Origin: Rhabditoides inermis
Taxonomy: Eukaryota; Nematoda; Chromadorea; Rhabditida; Rhabditidae
NCBI GenBank assembly: GCA_963966185.1
Contig: CAWZYM010000098.1
Span: 66,963-130,962, forward strand
Length of the DNA stretch: 64,000 nucleotides
Direction of reading: 5' to 3'
The stretch's first letter is position 1. The number at the start of each line of letters is the position of its first letter. Both the position numbers and the translations under genes were made by a program. The notes under the pieces are model-generated. The model ran no database searches. It saw nothing but the letters and a program-made list of their open reading frames with translations, and was not told the DNA's origin. This document shows, piece after piece, positions 36,732 through 45,828 of this stretch.

Positions 36732-37108
36732 TTCTTTTTTCTTTTCTCCTTCTCACTTACGAATTTTTTTTATTGTAGGTGGGACTGGTTCTGTCGAATC
36801 CGGTCTTCACTCATGGTCAGCTCTTCGTGGCGATGAGCAGGGTTCGGAGGAGGAAGGACATCGCCATCTACACTGCCATGAAGGTAAGAGAGAGAGAGTG
36901 GGAGTGGAGAGAGAGAAAGAGAGAAAGAGTGAAAGAGTTAAACAGTCTCTTCTTCCAGTCGATCGATGGAGAGAAGTCGTGTGGGAAGCACCACGCTCGC
37001 ATCTACCAGCTGAAGAACATCGTCTACCCGGATGCCGTGCAGGCGATGACCCCTCCCAAGACTCACACCGTTGACCACAACTTGGATGTGGAGGAGGATG
37101 ACCAGTGA
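23739..37108 (+). CDS. Helitron Rep/helicase with N-terminal macro and Ulp1-like domains, ~65 exons
   Basis: About 65 short exons with GT-AG introns of 40-250 bases can be joined into one frame of roughly 2,500 residues ending at TGA 37106-37108. Domains in order: macro domain (23739-24665); an unrecognised region (24770-26170); C48/Ulp1-like cysteine protease (26206-26838); a basic, Arg/Glu-rich linker with the (R/E)xxR repeats usual before Helitron Rep; a CxxC...CC zinc motif (28172-28361); the Helitron-like N region; the HUH/two-Tyr Rep nuclease (about 31117-32741); a linker; and a PIF1 superfamily 1 helicase (34526-37108). It would nick, unwind and transfer one DNA strand in rolling-circle transposition. 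All catalytic motifs are present and I saw no frame break. Such intron density is unusual for a transposase and suggests long residence or adoption by the host. That the N-terminal domains and Rep are one transcript is inferred from continuous phase and lack of internal start/stop signals; cDNA would settle it. Confidence 0.85.
26206..26838 (+). other. C48/Ulp1-like cysteine protease exons of the Rep gene
   Basis: The order His-Asp-Gln-Cys of Ulp1/SENP-type proteases can be read: a His in QHYVITSYDP (codon 26297-26299), an Asp in VKIYDS (26396-26398), a Gln (26694-26696) and the nucleophile in DDWSCGFRC (26779-26781), followed by ALLRGDDPAR. Spacing and motif wording (viYDS; Q..d.dCG; g.dP) fit peptidase family C48. 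It could process SUMO/ubiquitin-like modifiers or the Rep polyprotein itself. The assignment is by motif only. Confidence 0.65.
28172..28361 (+). other. zinc motif preceding Helitron Rep
   Basis: The exon encodes CEFCGAVYLEGES and, a few residues on, VKCCLAGNYK, the CxxCgA...E...CC..G signature that precedes the Rep region in Helitron proteins. It probably binds zinc and helps contact the element ends. Confidence 0.8.
31117..32741 (+). other. Helitron HUH Rep nuclease exons
   Basis: GSPDLFITFTGSPVWAEI is the Helitron-like N core. GMPHIHLLL holds the metal-binding HUH (codons 31924-31932). FCAKYMYKYIFKG holds the catalytic tyrosines in the KYxxKY arrangement (32565-32579). These residues nick and covalently hold the DNA strand. 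All are present and in frame. Confidence 0.93.
34526..37108 (+). other. PIF1-type helicase exons
   Basis: LNGEQKKVYDHIL opens the domain. Walker A is GSGGCGKTTLF (34616 onward), Walker B is LFLIDEMSML (about 35085-35114), then FGGDYRQ-I-LPI, the LTQNMRA motif, and near the C-terminus FAMTINKSQGATLDRVG and GQLFVAMSRVR. This is a complete superfamily 1B 5'-3' helicase, as in Helitron RepHel proteins. Confidence 0.95.
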
Positions 37109-37730
37109 AACGAATATATGTACATACCAGTAATTGTTGTAAGTGATTGAATTAAGAAGTATTGAGTTAGTTTGTCATTGAAATTGTTTGTGTATCATTG
37201 AAATTGTTAATGACTGATTTGTGAATGTATTGATGGCATCGATTGTTTTTACCGCATTTCAATGATTTCCAGACAGATAAATCAATTTCTGAGTTTCTAA
37301 CTAGTTTGTTTTCTTCTGTTTTACATTGTTCACTTTACTATCGGTAACTGTACTATTTTCATTTGAAATAATGTTTCTACAATTATTATTATGTCACGGT
37401 TTTCATTTACATATCAACAATACACAGTGTGACCACTGCTTGCTTGCCAAAAACACTCTAACTCACGAAGATGCACAGTCACGTCTTATCTTTGCCTACA
37501 ACTGAACGTCGGCCAACCATACTGTACTACCGTATAATTCGTACCAATGGTCTTTGATTGCGATTTTTGTATGAATACATTTCGACAGTTCAAGTTACGA
37601 GGCATGGTTGTGATTAACAATTATATTCATTTGTGAACAATATTCTACACAAATACACTATAACTTCAAAAACAATATGTACAATAACGATACATATATA
37701 CATAGACAAGAATGTGTCATGGCCATGACA
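37109..37730. other. spacer between convergent 3' ends, with one diverged copy of the 150-bp unit
   Basis: At about 37440-37545 the blocks CAGTCACGTC, AACGTCGGCCAACCATACTG and ACTACCGTATA follow the order of the 150-bp promoter-like unit at 22.7-23.4 kb, same direction, with clear divergence. The rest is AT-rich, without a gene. Confidence 0.6.
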
Positions 37731-38223
37731 TTAAGGAATGGGAGAAAGAGAGAGAAGCAGGAAAGGGGACGGGGCATCATCCGTCTGACAGCCGACGTCC
37801 CTGTGTCCCTTGAAGAGAGAGTCGTTGTGCTTCTCCGCGAACATCTGCAGTTCTGCTCGCACGCCACGGCGCACAGCATCCGACACTCCGCGGGCGACCT
37901 AAAAAAATTATTACATTACTTATAGCTTGATTTTGATCATATCGTAACATCATATATCTAACCTGGTTTCTTGAGTAACACTTGTACATTCCGATGCAGC
38001 AGGAACAGAGGATAAAAAATACCCCGAGAGCAGAGAGGGCGGCTTGGAACTGTCCAGTGGCGTACCAGGGGATGGAAGGGGTGGGCCAGGGGAGAGAAGT
38101 GGCGATTTCAGGGTGAAAAGAGATATCACCGGGGAGATGACGCGTCGAATCAAGACGGATCGGATGCGCACAGCACATCGTGACGAGGAGAGAGAGAAGG
38201 AACAGAATAATGTGAGATGCCAT
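37731..38223 (-). CDS. small type I membrane protein (142 residues), function unknown
   Basis: Two exons, 37963-38223 and 37731-37898, with a 64-base GT-AG intron, phase 0; stop TAA at 37731-37733. Residues 1-19 form a clear signal peptide (MASHIILFLLSLLVTMCCA). A ~40-residue Pro-rich ectodomain follows, then a transmembrane helix at about 60-82 rich in Cys and aromatic residues (FFILCSCCIGMYKCY), and a ~60-residue charged cytoplasmic tail. The family is not recognised. It lies inside element 3 near the 3' end, on the same strand as the envelope-like gene, so it may be a second surface protein. It is shorter than any known envelope and shows no furin site. Confidence 0.65.
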
Positions 38224-38623
38224 TGTGAAATGATCTCTTCGTTGACACAACTGCCTTTTATGACCTTGTGTTCCCGCGCGAATAGACTGCTCCGTCACCT
38301 TTGTGCCCTCCGGTATAGCCCTTATCACATACTCACATAATGATTGTCATACCCATGTCACATGTGTTGTTATGTGAGTGCAACTGGAAAAAACAGCGAC
38401 AGAGATAGATAGAGAGAGAGAAAGAGAGTTTGAGAACTGTTGATTGATGATGTTTACTAGTTATGTACAGTAGTGAACGATATAGTAAACAAGATATACT
38501 TCACTGAAAACATTCTGATAACTACAAATAACATTTGTACATTCGTGCGACAACCATTAAAATTATGAGTTTATTTTCGTGGAGCAACATTCTCTCAGTC
38601 AAATTCTGATTTCACCTGTACAT
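38224..38623. other. 3' subterminal region of element 3
   Basis: A short GA tract (38405-38428) and AT-rich DNA. No gene. Confidence 0.4.
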
Positions 38624-38666
38624 CTAGCGGGGCGCGAGCGAGCGAAGCGAGCGCGCGCCCCGCTAG
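38624..38666. other. 3'-terminal hairpin of element 3
   Basis: A perfect 13-bp GC stem with a 17-base loop containing GCGAAGC. Both ends read CTAG, and TCGCCCC of element 4 follows at once. It has the same design as 18328-18370 with a different stem sequence, so structure is kept while sequence changes. Confidence 0.85.
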
Positions 38667-40050
38667 TCGCCCCGCCCCCACCCCTAAGATTTGCTATGGA
38701 GTTTGTGGTTCACAGAGGTTTTTTCGATGAGTATTCAGTTTTGAAAACTTCCCGTCCAAACTTAAGGTTCTTGGTTCCCTGGCATGTGAGATCTCAAAGA
38801 TATGGTGATTAGCTCACCTCTACAGGTGAGTTTACTCTAGAAAATTTGCATATTTGGGAACATAGAATATGAGAGACGACCGATTCTATGTAAACTATGG
38901 GTTGTTTTCGAGCTATTGAGTTGCCCTTTTGGGGTTAGATTACTGTAGGGGAGATAAATTAAATTTTGATGTTTGACCTCATTTGCATAATTCCAAATAT
39001 GGCAATGTTGTATCTCGGTCAGTTTTGATGCCAAAGAGTCCTAACTTGGTATGTGACCTGGAGGCAAGTCAGCGATGTTGTTGTTTACATGTTTGTCAAC
39101 AAGAAAACAAGTTTGTAAACAAATTTAAGTTCAGTCTAAAAGGTGTCTAAGGTGTAGTAACCTTGGAGGCGAGTTCAAAAATGTTGTTTACATGTGATGT
39201 AAACAAGTAAACAAATTTGTAAACAATCTGAAAATGTGTTTTAAATATGTAAGTAGTGTAGTGACATTTGTGGCGAGTTCAAAAATGTTGTTTACAGATG
39301 ATGTAAACCAGTAAGCAAATATGTAAACAACCTGAAAACGTGTTTTAAAGATGTGTAAGGTGTAGTAGATTGAAAGGCGAGTTCGAAAATAGCATATTTG
39401 GGAACATAGAATCTGAGAGACGACCAGTTCTATGTAAACTATGGGTTGTTTTCGAGCTACTGAGATGCCTTTTTGGGGTTAGAGTACTGTATAGGAGATG
39501 ATTTGAATTTTGATGTTTGACCTCATTTGCATTATTCCAAATATGGTTATGCTGTATCTCGGTCAGTTTTGATGCCAAAGAGTCCTAACTTGGTATGTGA
39601 CCTGGAGGCAAGTCAGCGATGTTGTTGTTTACATGTTTGTCAACAAGTAAACAAGTTTGTGAACAAATTTAAGTTTAGTCTAAAAGGTGTCTAAGGTGTA
39701 TTAGACTTGGAACCGAGTTCAAAAATGTTGTTTACAAGTCATGTAAACAAGTAAACAAGTTTTTAAACAATCTGAAAATATGTTTTAAAGATGTATAAGG
39801 TGTAGTAATATTTGAGGCGAGTTCAATGCAAAGCGAGTTTAAAAATGTTGTTACATGACGTGTAAACATTTAAACAAGTTTGTAAACAACTGTTTTTTGT
39901 GTGTTTTTTTGTTATAATGTATTCAAATGGATTTTTTTAGTTAATTAGAAGTCTCACGACATCATTTCAGTTTTGAATTGAGATTTGAAATTTGATTTCA
40001 GTTTGATGTCTGAGTGTAGAGGCTGCCCTAGCCCGAGTGGCGCGCGGCAG
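38667..40050 (+). mobile_element. Helitron-like element 4, non-autonomous, truncated hairpin
   Basis: It starts TCGCCCCGCCCCCACCCCTA directly after CTAG and keeps TTTGCTATGG of the family start. It ends near 40050 in CTAGCCCGAG followed by a damaged stem, close in sequence to the 3' end of element 1. Inside, a ~550-bp unit is repeated (about 38845 and 39393), with blocks such as GGGTTGTTTTCGAGCTA and TGACCTCATTTGCAT. No coding capacity. Confidence 0.65.
39060..39900. repeat. GTAAACAA iterons of element 4
   Basis: At least six degenerate units with GTTTACA(N)n...GTAAACAAGTAAACAA and TTTGTAAACAA, separated by a spacer with AAGGTGTAGTA and GGCGAGTTCAAAAATGTTG. The same spacer is found in element 1. 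Confidence 0.7.
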
Positions 40051-40207
40051 CGCGCTCTAAACTTAAGGTTCTTCGTTTTCGGGAATGTGAGATCTCAAAG
40101 ATATGGTTATTAGCTCACCTCTACAGGTGACTTTACTCTAGAAATTTTGCATATGTGTGAACATAGAATCTGAGAGACGACCAGTTCTATGCAAACTATG
40201 GGTTGTT
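40051..40207. repeat. broken further copy of the element 4 interior
   Basis: CTAAACTTAAGGTTCTTCG, GTGAGATCTCAAAGATATGG and the block with CATAGAATCTGAGAGACGACC repeat sequence found at 38750-38880. It has no TC start, so it is a fragment at the right edge of the array. Confidence 0.6.
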
Positions 40208-40349
40208 TTCGAGCTACGGAGATGCCCTTTTAGGGTAAGAATACTGTAGGGGAGATTTATGCTGTAACTCGGTCAGTTTTGATACCAATGTGAGAGGAGG
40301 AATGGAAACAATAAACTATTATATATACTCTCTCTGACACGGGCAGCGC

Positions 40350-40350
40350 A

Positions 40351-40393
<43 letters not shown>

Positions 40394-40860
40394 AGAGAAA
40401 GAGGGAGAGAGAGAGGGAGGGAGATGAAATGGGAGAGAGGAAAAAGTATGAGCAAGAGAGACGCTCTGTATCATTCCAACTCCACAGTTTCGTCTATCTC
40501 GCCGACCAACACGAGAACTACTGCAAATCCCCTCCCTCAGCTCTGAAGCCACAATCACAGTTACAGCGTTCCTTTACTCTTCATTGCGACAGCTACAATG
40601 ACAGTTCAAAGAATGAAAGAGAAAGAAAGTGTGTGTATGTGTGTATGTGTGTGTGTGTGTGAGAGAGATAGAGATGCAGAGAAAAAGAGAGAGAGAAGGA
40701 GAGAGAGAGAGAGAGCGAGCGAGAGAGAGCGCGCGCGCGATAGAGACAGAGAGAGAGAGAGAGAGACGCAGAGAAAAAGAGAGAGAGAGAGGGAGAGAGA
40801 GAGGGAGAGAGAGATGAGAGAGAGAGAGGAGAGAGAGGGGGGGAGACTGGAAGGAGGGGG
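40350..40860. repeat. GA-rich and CA/TG microsatellites in X1
   Basis: (GA)n at 40352-40387 and, with (TG)n at 40630-40661, a long purine run 40663-40850. Long open frames of Arg/Glu or Ser/Leu here are simple-repeat translations. Confidence 0.85.
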
Positions 40861-41052
40861 GAGCCCCTCTGATCACATGTACTCTGATCAACCGACGACT
40901 CACCAGTCTCCCCACTCACTCTTCCCAGTGTGAGCGCCTGCGCGAACACGTAAACAACATGGCCATATCTCGGCCGGCCGCTCACTGCATACGTGCATAC
41001 ATTAGCGAGCGCCCGTAGCGGTTATGTTATCTTTCATTTTTAACACTTTCAG

Positions 41053-41287
41053 ATGGAATCGGTTCGTCTTAAACCAGGTGATATGGATTCAGCCATGTCC
41101 ACTCTTCTCATGCTCTACAACTCTTGGGCAGATGAAAAGACTATGTACATTCCATCCCACATAACACAGGCGAGCATACTGCTTCTCCTGTGCTCATTTC
41201 AATTTGTTCATTTGTAGATCGACATGCCCTACCATCGTGACAGCAGCATTTATCATACCATCAGAGATCCCGTCAATGATAGCCTGA
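41053..41287 (+). CDS. short exon pair of an unrecognised gene, copy in X1
   Basis: ATG at 41053 follows TTTCAG directly. The frame MESVRLKPGDMDSAMSTLLM continues to 41171, where either a GC donor (CAG|GCGAGC) leads to an exon starting after TTTGTAG at 41218 (IDMPYHRDSSIYHTIRDPVN) or the frame reads on to a TAG at 41216-41218. Copies at 55438 and 60862 keep the frame with single substitutions (60862 has Lys for Glu at residue 2). No downstream exon was found beyond the purine tract. The product is unknown and it could be the remnant of a larger gene. Confidence 0.4.
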
Positions 41288-41502
41288 GAGGGAGAGGAAG
41301 AAGAGGAGGGAGAGAGGGGGAGAGAGAGGGGGAGAGAGGGGGAGAGAGGGGGGAGAGAGGGGGAGAGGGAAGAGGAGGGAGAGGGGAAGAGAGGGGAGAG
41401 AGAGGGGCAGAGAGGGGGAGAGGGGGGAGAGAGGGGGGAGAGAGGGGGAAAGAGAGGGAGAGAGAGGGGGAGAGAGAGGGGGAGAGAGAGAGGGAGAGAC
41501 CG
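41285..41502. repeat. GGGGGAGAGA-type purine minisatellite
   Basis: An almost pure A/G run of about 215 bases with GAGAGGGG-like units, present in all three X copies with length changes. Confidence 0.9.
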
Positions 41503-41935
41503 GCACTTCCCACCCTCGTCTCATCGGATGGGGACACTAAACAACAATACTAGACATTCACCATCACCAGTCACAATCCACTTTCCTTATATGGATATTT
41601 CGTACGTTTCACTCAGTCACCTTCGACAAATGGTGTGAATGGAATGGGATTAGCTCATACTAATTTGACAGGGCAGTTCCAGAAACATGGTTTCACTCTC
41701 CTAATATGGTGTCAGCCTTAGATACTTCATATTATTTATCATAATCGCGTGTTCATATACAACAATTTATCGATTCTGAAATTAAAAAAAAAAACACAAA
41801 GCAAGAGAACCGCGAAAATCATCAACACGAGTTGAAATTGTGCATCGACAAATGAGAAATCTTATCTAGTGGCACCATTTCTACAGTATAAAACCTCTTC
41901 ATCGCCCACCGTTCTCATTCCCCTCTAAGACCTCC

Positions 41936-43262
41936 ACTGTGAGTTGACCAGATCAACAAGATACGTTTCTTTTATAAGATGTCGACGTGTGAAAACACAC
42001 CCGTAATCAGCATGATGGAATACGAATTTTTTGAAGGGAATGAACGCATTCTCAGAACGGGACTTGGACTGATCCTTGAGCCAGTCGATGATGTGTGCAC
42101 CCTCCTGCTGAGTAGGTTGCGTCTTCGTCCTAGACACGCTGAAAACCGAACAGCGTCCCAGCCCTTCTTCCCTCCCCTTCACTCCTTTCGTCCTCCATCC
42201 CTCTCCCTCCCTCTCTTTTCCCCTCCTTCTCTCTATCTCACTCTCTCATTTTCCCTCACCCGCCACTCTGTCCGGCGCGTTCCATCTCCGCGCCTGACTT
42301 TCTTCTTTTTCTCTCCCCTCTTCTTCCTTCTTTTCGAACCAGATAACAAAGCGATGAACTTGGCCATGCTCAGACGTGATGTGTTGCACTTCATGGTGTC
42401 AATCGCGCAGTAAATCGAACTAAATCATGCGGGTGAAAACAAATATGCAAATGCGATAATCTCACCGGGCGAACACCGCACCCGGCGTCGGATCGATGAC
42501 GGGCTTCATCTTCTCGACTGCGCGAACTACGAAGCGCGCTTCCTCGTAGGCCGACTGCGATAGACACATAGCAGCCGCCGCAGTCTCTCTGAAACTCAAG
42601 CACTGTTTCTTTTAAATTCAAATATGGACGACAATACTATACTCAAAGATAACAAAAAAATTAGAAAAGAAATTATAAATTAATTGTTGAGAGTAATGTA
42701 TCACAGACAACATTTTCCATTGAGTGACTCACGCTGTCCTTCCTACGACGAACCAGCCCGACACGACAGACGGCGAGAGAGACAGTCGACGAGAAGCGCA
42801 ACCGCCGACCTGCACAGTTCATTGAGTCGGGACTGTGAGTCCGGAGCGGTGGATGAAACTCGCGCCGGGAAGAACGCCCATGCCGTCGGATCTTCTGAAC
42901 AGGAAACGTTTATAACGGCCAGATAATGACATACGTTCAACACCAGTCGAGATAAACAACAACAAAAACAACAACTGTTCACAACTCACTGTTGAGCACT
43001 TCTAACGCAGTGGATACATCTTGGTCAACCGGGTCGTTCGAGATCTGAAAAAAAAGAAAAAAAGTTAAAGAAAATCGCTCATATCGCGAAAATGAGATAT
43101 CCAAATTTCACGACTCGCAGTGAGAGTGTGCAGGATTCAGAGACGCAGACAAAGAGATACATAGTATGTTATATAGTCGCCTCCCCCGTTGGTTAACATT
43201 CATTACCGCTAATTCGCGCGCGCTTTCTCTCAAATGGCCCTCCTGCCTGCGAAACACACGAT
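41936..43262 (-). pseudogene. unrecognised multi-exon minus-strand gene, decayed, copy in X1
   Basis: Candidate exons on the minus strand, high to low: one ending in QEGHLRESARELA (about 43208-43250), one with SNDPVDQDVSTALEVLN (about 42990-43046), one with DPTAWAFFPARVSSTAPDSQ (42733-42900), one with ETAAAAMCLSQSAYEEARFV (42466-42590), one near 42350-42436, and a last one with EGAHIIDWLKDQSKSRSENA ending at 41937. Acceptors are TTTCAG or TTTAG and most donors are GTGAG. Compared with X3 there are single-base indels in at least three exons, so each copy is broken at different points. The order and wording of exons resemble the gene at 45.83-47.18 kb. Family not recognised. Confidence 0.4.
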
Positions 43263-43830
43263 TTGAACGAAAATTTGAACGAAAGTGAACGAAAAACAAA
43301 ATTCATGAAACAAATGCGGAGGTGTATTCATACACTTCCTCTGCACCACATATCCAAAATTCAGCCTTCTAACTCAAAAATTAAAGATGCTGAAGCTTTT
43401 TGGACGTTGAAAAACGACGGATTCTTCATAAGGTCACTTCTACCGGGAGTATGAGACAAAAAAGCGTTATGGTATATAAAAAGAAGATGTAGACAGATTT
43501 GCTACCTAGATCATATCCAAATTGTACGATTTCGTTTCGTGAGGACAGAGATACATTAGTTTAAGTGAAGCCACCTCGCGATCATCAGAAACGGTTATCG
43601 AATGATATCGATAAAACTAGTTGTCCGCTCGAAATTCGCATGCGGACGATTGTTAAGGACTTTATTACAAATGTTCTATTGAATGTACAGAAGAAAATAA
43701 TAAGCTTGCAACGAGCTGAAGCTTTTGGTACGTGACAAACCGCCAATAATTTCAGTTATCGATTGATATCGATTGTGTACGTTTGTGTAACTTGAATTCT
43801 AAGTAGCCATAACAACGATAAGAGATATTT
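43263..43830. other. spacer, no gene seen
   Basis: AT-rich with two TATCGAT-rich short palindromic stretches (about 43605 and 43760). Nothing supported. Confidence 0.35.
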
Positions 43831-44180
43831 TCTTTAAAAAGTACTTGCGTAAACAAATAAACTTTGTCTTGTCCCAATGCAGCAAAAGCACATGCATAAA
43901 GCGTTTACAAATACTAACACAAACCTGCGCCTCTCTCTTTCCCCCCCCCCCTCTCTCTCTTTCTCTCTTTCTCTCTCTCTCTCTCCTCTCTCTGTCTTTT
44001 CTCTCTCTAATAATATGGACCTATGGCGTTATTCATTTGTATTGTTATATTTCATCGGTTAGTGTCCACTGTCCGTTATGCGCAGGTTTGTGTTAGTATT
44101 TGTAAACGCTTTATGCATGTGCTTTTGCTGCATTGGGACAAGACAAAGTTCATTTGTTTACGCAAGTACTTTTTAAAGAA
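43831..44180. repeat. inverted repeat with ~100-bp arms
   Basis: Arm 43831-43930 and arm 44080-44180 are reverse complements with almost no mismatch (for example GCGTTTACAAATACTAACAC against its complement). The 150-bp loop holds a (CT)n tract. A third partial arm lies at about 44469-44492. It could be a foldback or MITE-like element, or a source of hairpin RNA. X3 has the same at 63649-63990. Confidence 0.88.
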
Positions 44181-44321
44181 AATATATGTCCTTTTGTTAA
44201 ATTTCATAGAAATTTTGAATATGTGCTGAATTATGACTATTCTTATGGATTTTATCAAAAACTACTCTCTCACTCACTCTGTTCTCTCCTTCTCTTCGTC
44301 CCTTCTCTCTCTTTCACTGTT

Positions 44322-44372
<51 letters not shown>

Positions 44373-45828
44373 ACACTGTTCTCTCTCTCACTCTCTCACT
44401 CTCACTCTCTCACTCTCTCACTTTCTGCCCTTTCTCTCTGTCTCTTTATATTTTCTGCTCTTCTATCAACGTTTACAAATACTAACACAAACTCTCGGCC
44501 GTTCTCTCTCTTCTTACTCTCATGTACCACAGATCACACGTTACATTTCGGATCGCATTTCACAAAAACGTTTTCCCCACATATTTTCTCACTACCGTTC
44601 GGAGTCGCGCCTACTGCGCTCTTTCTCCTGGTTATGGTTGGCGGACCCAAAACAACGCAAACCCGGCGAGAATTAGACGCTGGCGGCGGCGGGGCGAACT
44701 ACACTCAAAGTGCTAGTTGGAGAACACGGGCAGAAAACGCGAGAGAGAACGCTTTCGGCAGAGAGTCAGCGTTACCGGACACGACTTCCACCCACCCACA
44801 CGCTGGCCTCTCACCTCATGGGTGCGCGAGATCGCTCATAACTTCTTTCGGAGAAAAGATACAAAGATGCCATCAATTAGTGATCTGGCCTACGGAACCG
44901 TGCGAATCTAACTAACATGAATTGGATGAGTTCACATTCCTGCTAACATGATTTTTGGATATAGCTTCTTGAAAAATCTGGCGCGAGCCCTATCCTAAGG
45001 CAAAAGAGAGGGCGCTGCGCGCCCTCTCTAATGACAAGTCGTTTTAAGTTTGAAACTGTTTGCTCCAATTTGAAGTATTTCAGACGAATTTGACCGTTTT
45101 CGCACCGCTCCGAATTCGCACCGCTCTGATCTCTCTGCGCGCGGTGAATGACTTATTTGCATATGCAGCACTGCATATTCTCGCTTCCGGAATGCTAACC
45201 AACGGGGGGGGGCGACCATACATCCATAGAAGATTGTTGTGAAACCGATTTTCAAAAAGGTTACAGTAGTCTCATACTTGTCTGAAAATGCATCATGTAG
45301 CACGTACACGTGTTAGATGAGTCATATCGATTGTTTGGATATGTCATCAATAAAACGTATCACGTCTCCCTAGTTCCGTAGACAGTGTTTCAATCGCCTG
45401 CGCACACACTCGCCCACTTCAAAGTATGTTGAACGTCGCCGAAAAACTGCGAGGCAAAGCTTCCCTATCTCAGCTTTATTTCAAAGTTTCTCTGTCTCTC
45501 TCATGTAACACACTGTTTTGTCGATTTTCTAGCTCAAAAACGTTGAACTTGTTCAAATTTTTCTCAACATTAGTTCGAACTATTTGCAAAAACTGCGAAC
45601 TGTGACTGTCAATATTCGGAAATATTTTGAACTTTTCTTTGTCTCTCTCGTCTTGCACACTCTTTCGCGCGCTCTCACACCAAAAGTTCGTGAGGAGTTC
45701 AAAATATTTTGAATTTAGTTCGAACTTATTTCGAACTTTATGGGGACTCTAATCCCACTCCTGAGTTCGTCAAAACAATAGTGAAAAAAAGGCACTTAAA
45801 TATAAAAGCAACTGTCCTACCCCAAAAG
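44181..45828. other. CT-rich and unique spacer with one GC hairpin
   Basis: 44265-44450 is (CT)n-rich. A perfect 11-bp stem (AGAGAGGGCGC, loop TGC) lies at 45005-45029 and its last bases run into CTAA, reminiscent of a Helitron end, but without a recognisable partner start. No gene supported. Confidence 0.4.

Larger units (their letters stand above)
18371..38666 (+). mobile_element. Helitron-like element 3, ~20.3 kb, autonomous, with envelope-like and macro/protease cargo
   Basis: The element runs from TCGCCCCGGCTGGGGCTATA directly after CTAG of element 2 to the CTAG of a 43-bp hairpin, which is followed at once by TCGCCCC of element 4. In order it holds ~1.8 kb of non-coding DNA shared with element 2 and ending in iterons; an antisense class-I-fusion-protein-like gene (20332-22202); a 5 x 150-bp array; a sense Rep/helicase gene (23739-37108) with macro and Ulp1-like domains; and an antisense small membrane protein gene (37731-38223). 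The Rep gene runs in the TC-to-CTAG direction, as in known Helitrons. Boundaries rest on the repeated termini and on the occupied/empty site pair of element 1. It is an inference that everything between them moves as one unit. Confidence 0.68.
40208..44205. repeat. segmental duplication unit X1
   Basis: It matches 60003-64000 over its whole length with small indels, and 54900-56170 over part (40525-41795). Its left ~60 bases belong to the element 4 interior repeat and are carried along in X3, so the duplication took place after that insertion. The right end of the match is not visible because X3 reaches the window edge. Confidence 0.9.

Noticed and set aside
38667..38695. CTAAG at 38684 as the true 3' end of element 3
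   Set aside because: It would put the hairpin at the expected distance, but the TCGCCC start shared by elements 1-3 then has no place; the CTAG|TC reading explains all three junctions.
40598..40933. Plus-strand frame rich in Arg/Glu in X units
   Set aside because: Simple repeat, frame shifts between copies with tract length.
41979..42130. Plus-strand frame starting MSTCENTPVISMMEYEFF, after a TATAAAA
   Set aside because: Possible, but the minus strand has better acceptors, and the X3 copy is in phase there; the one synonymous difference on the plus frame is too little to decide.
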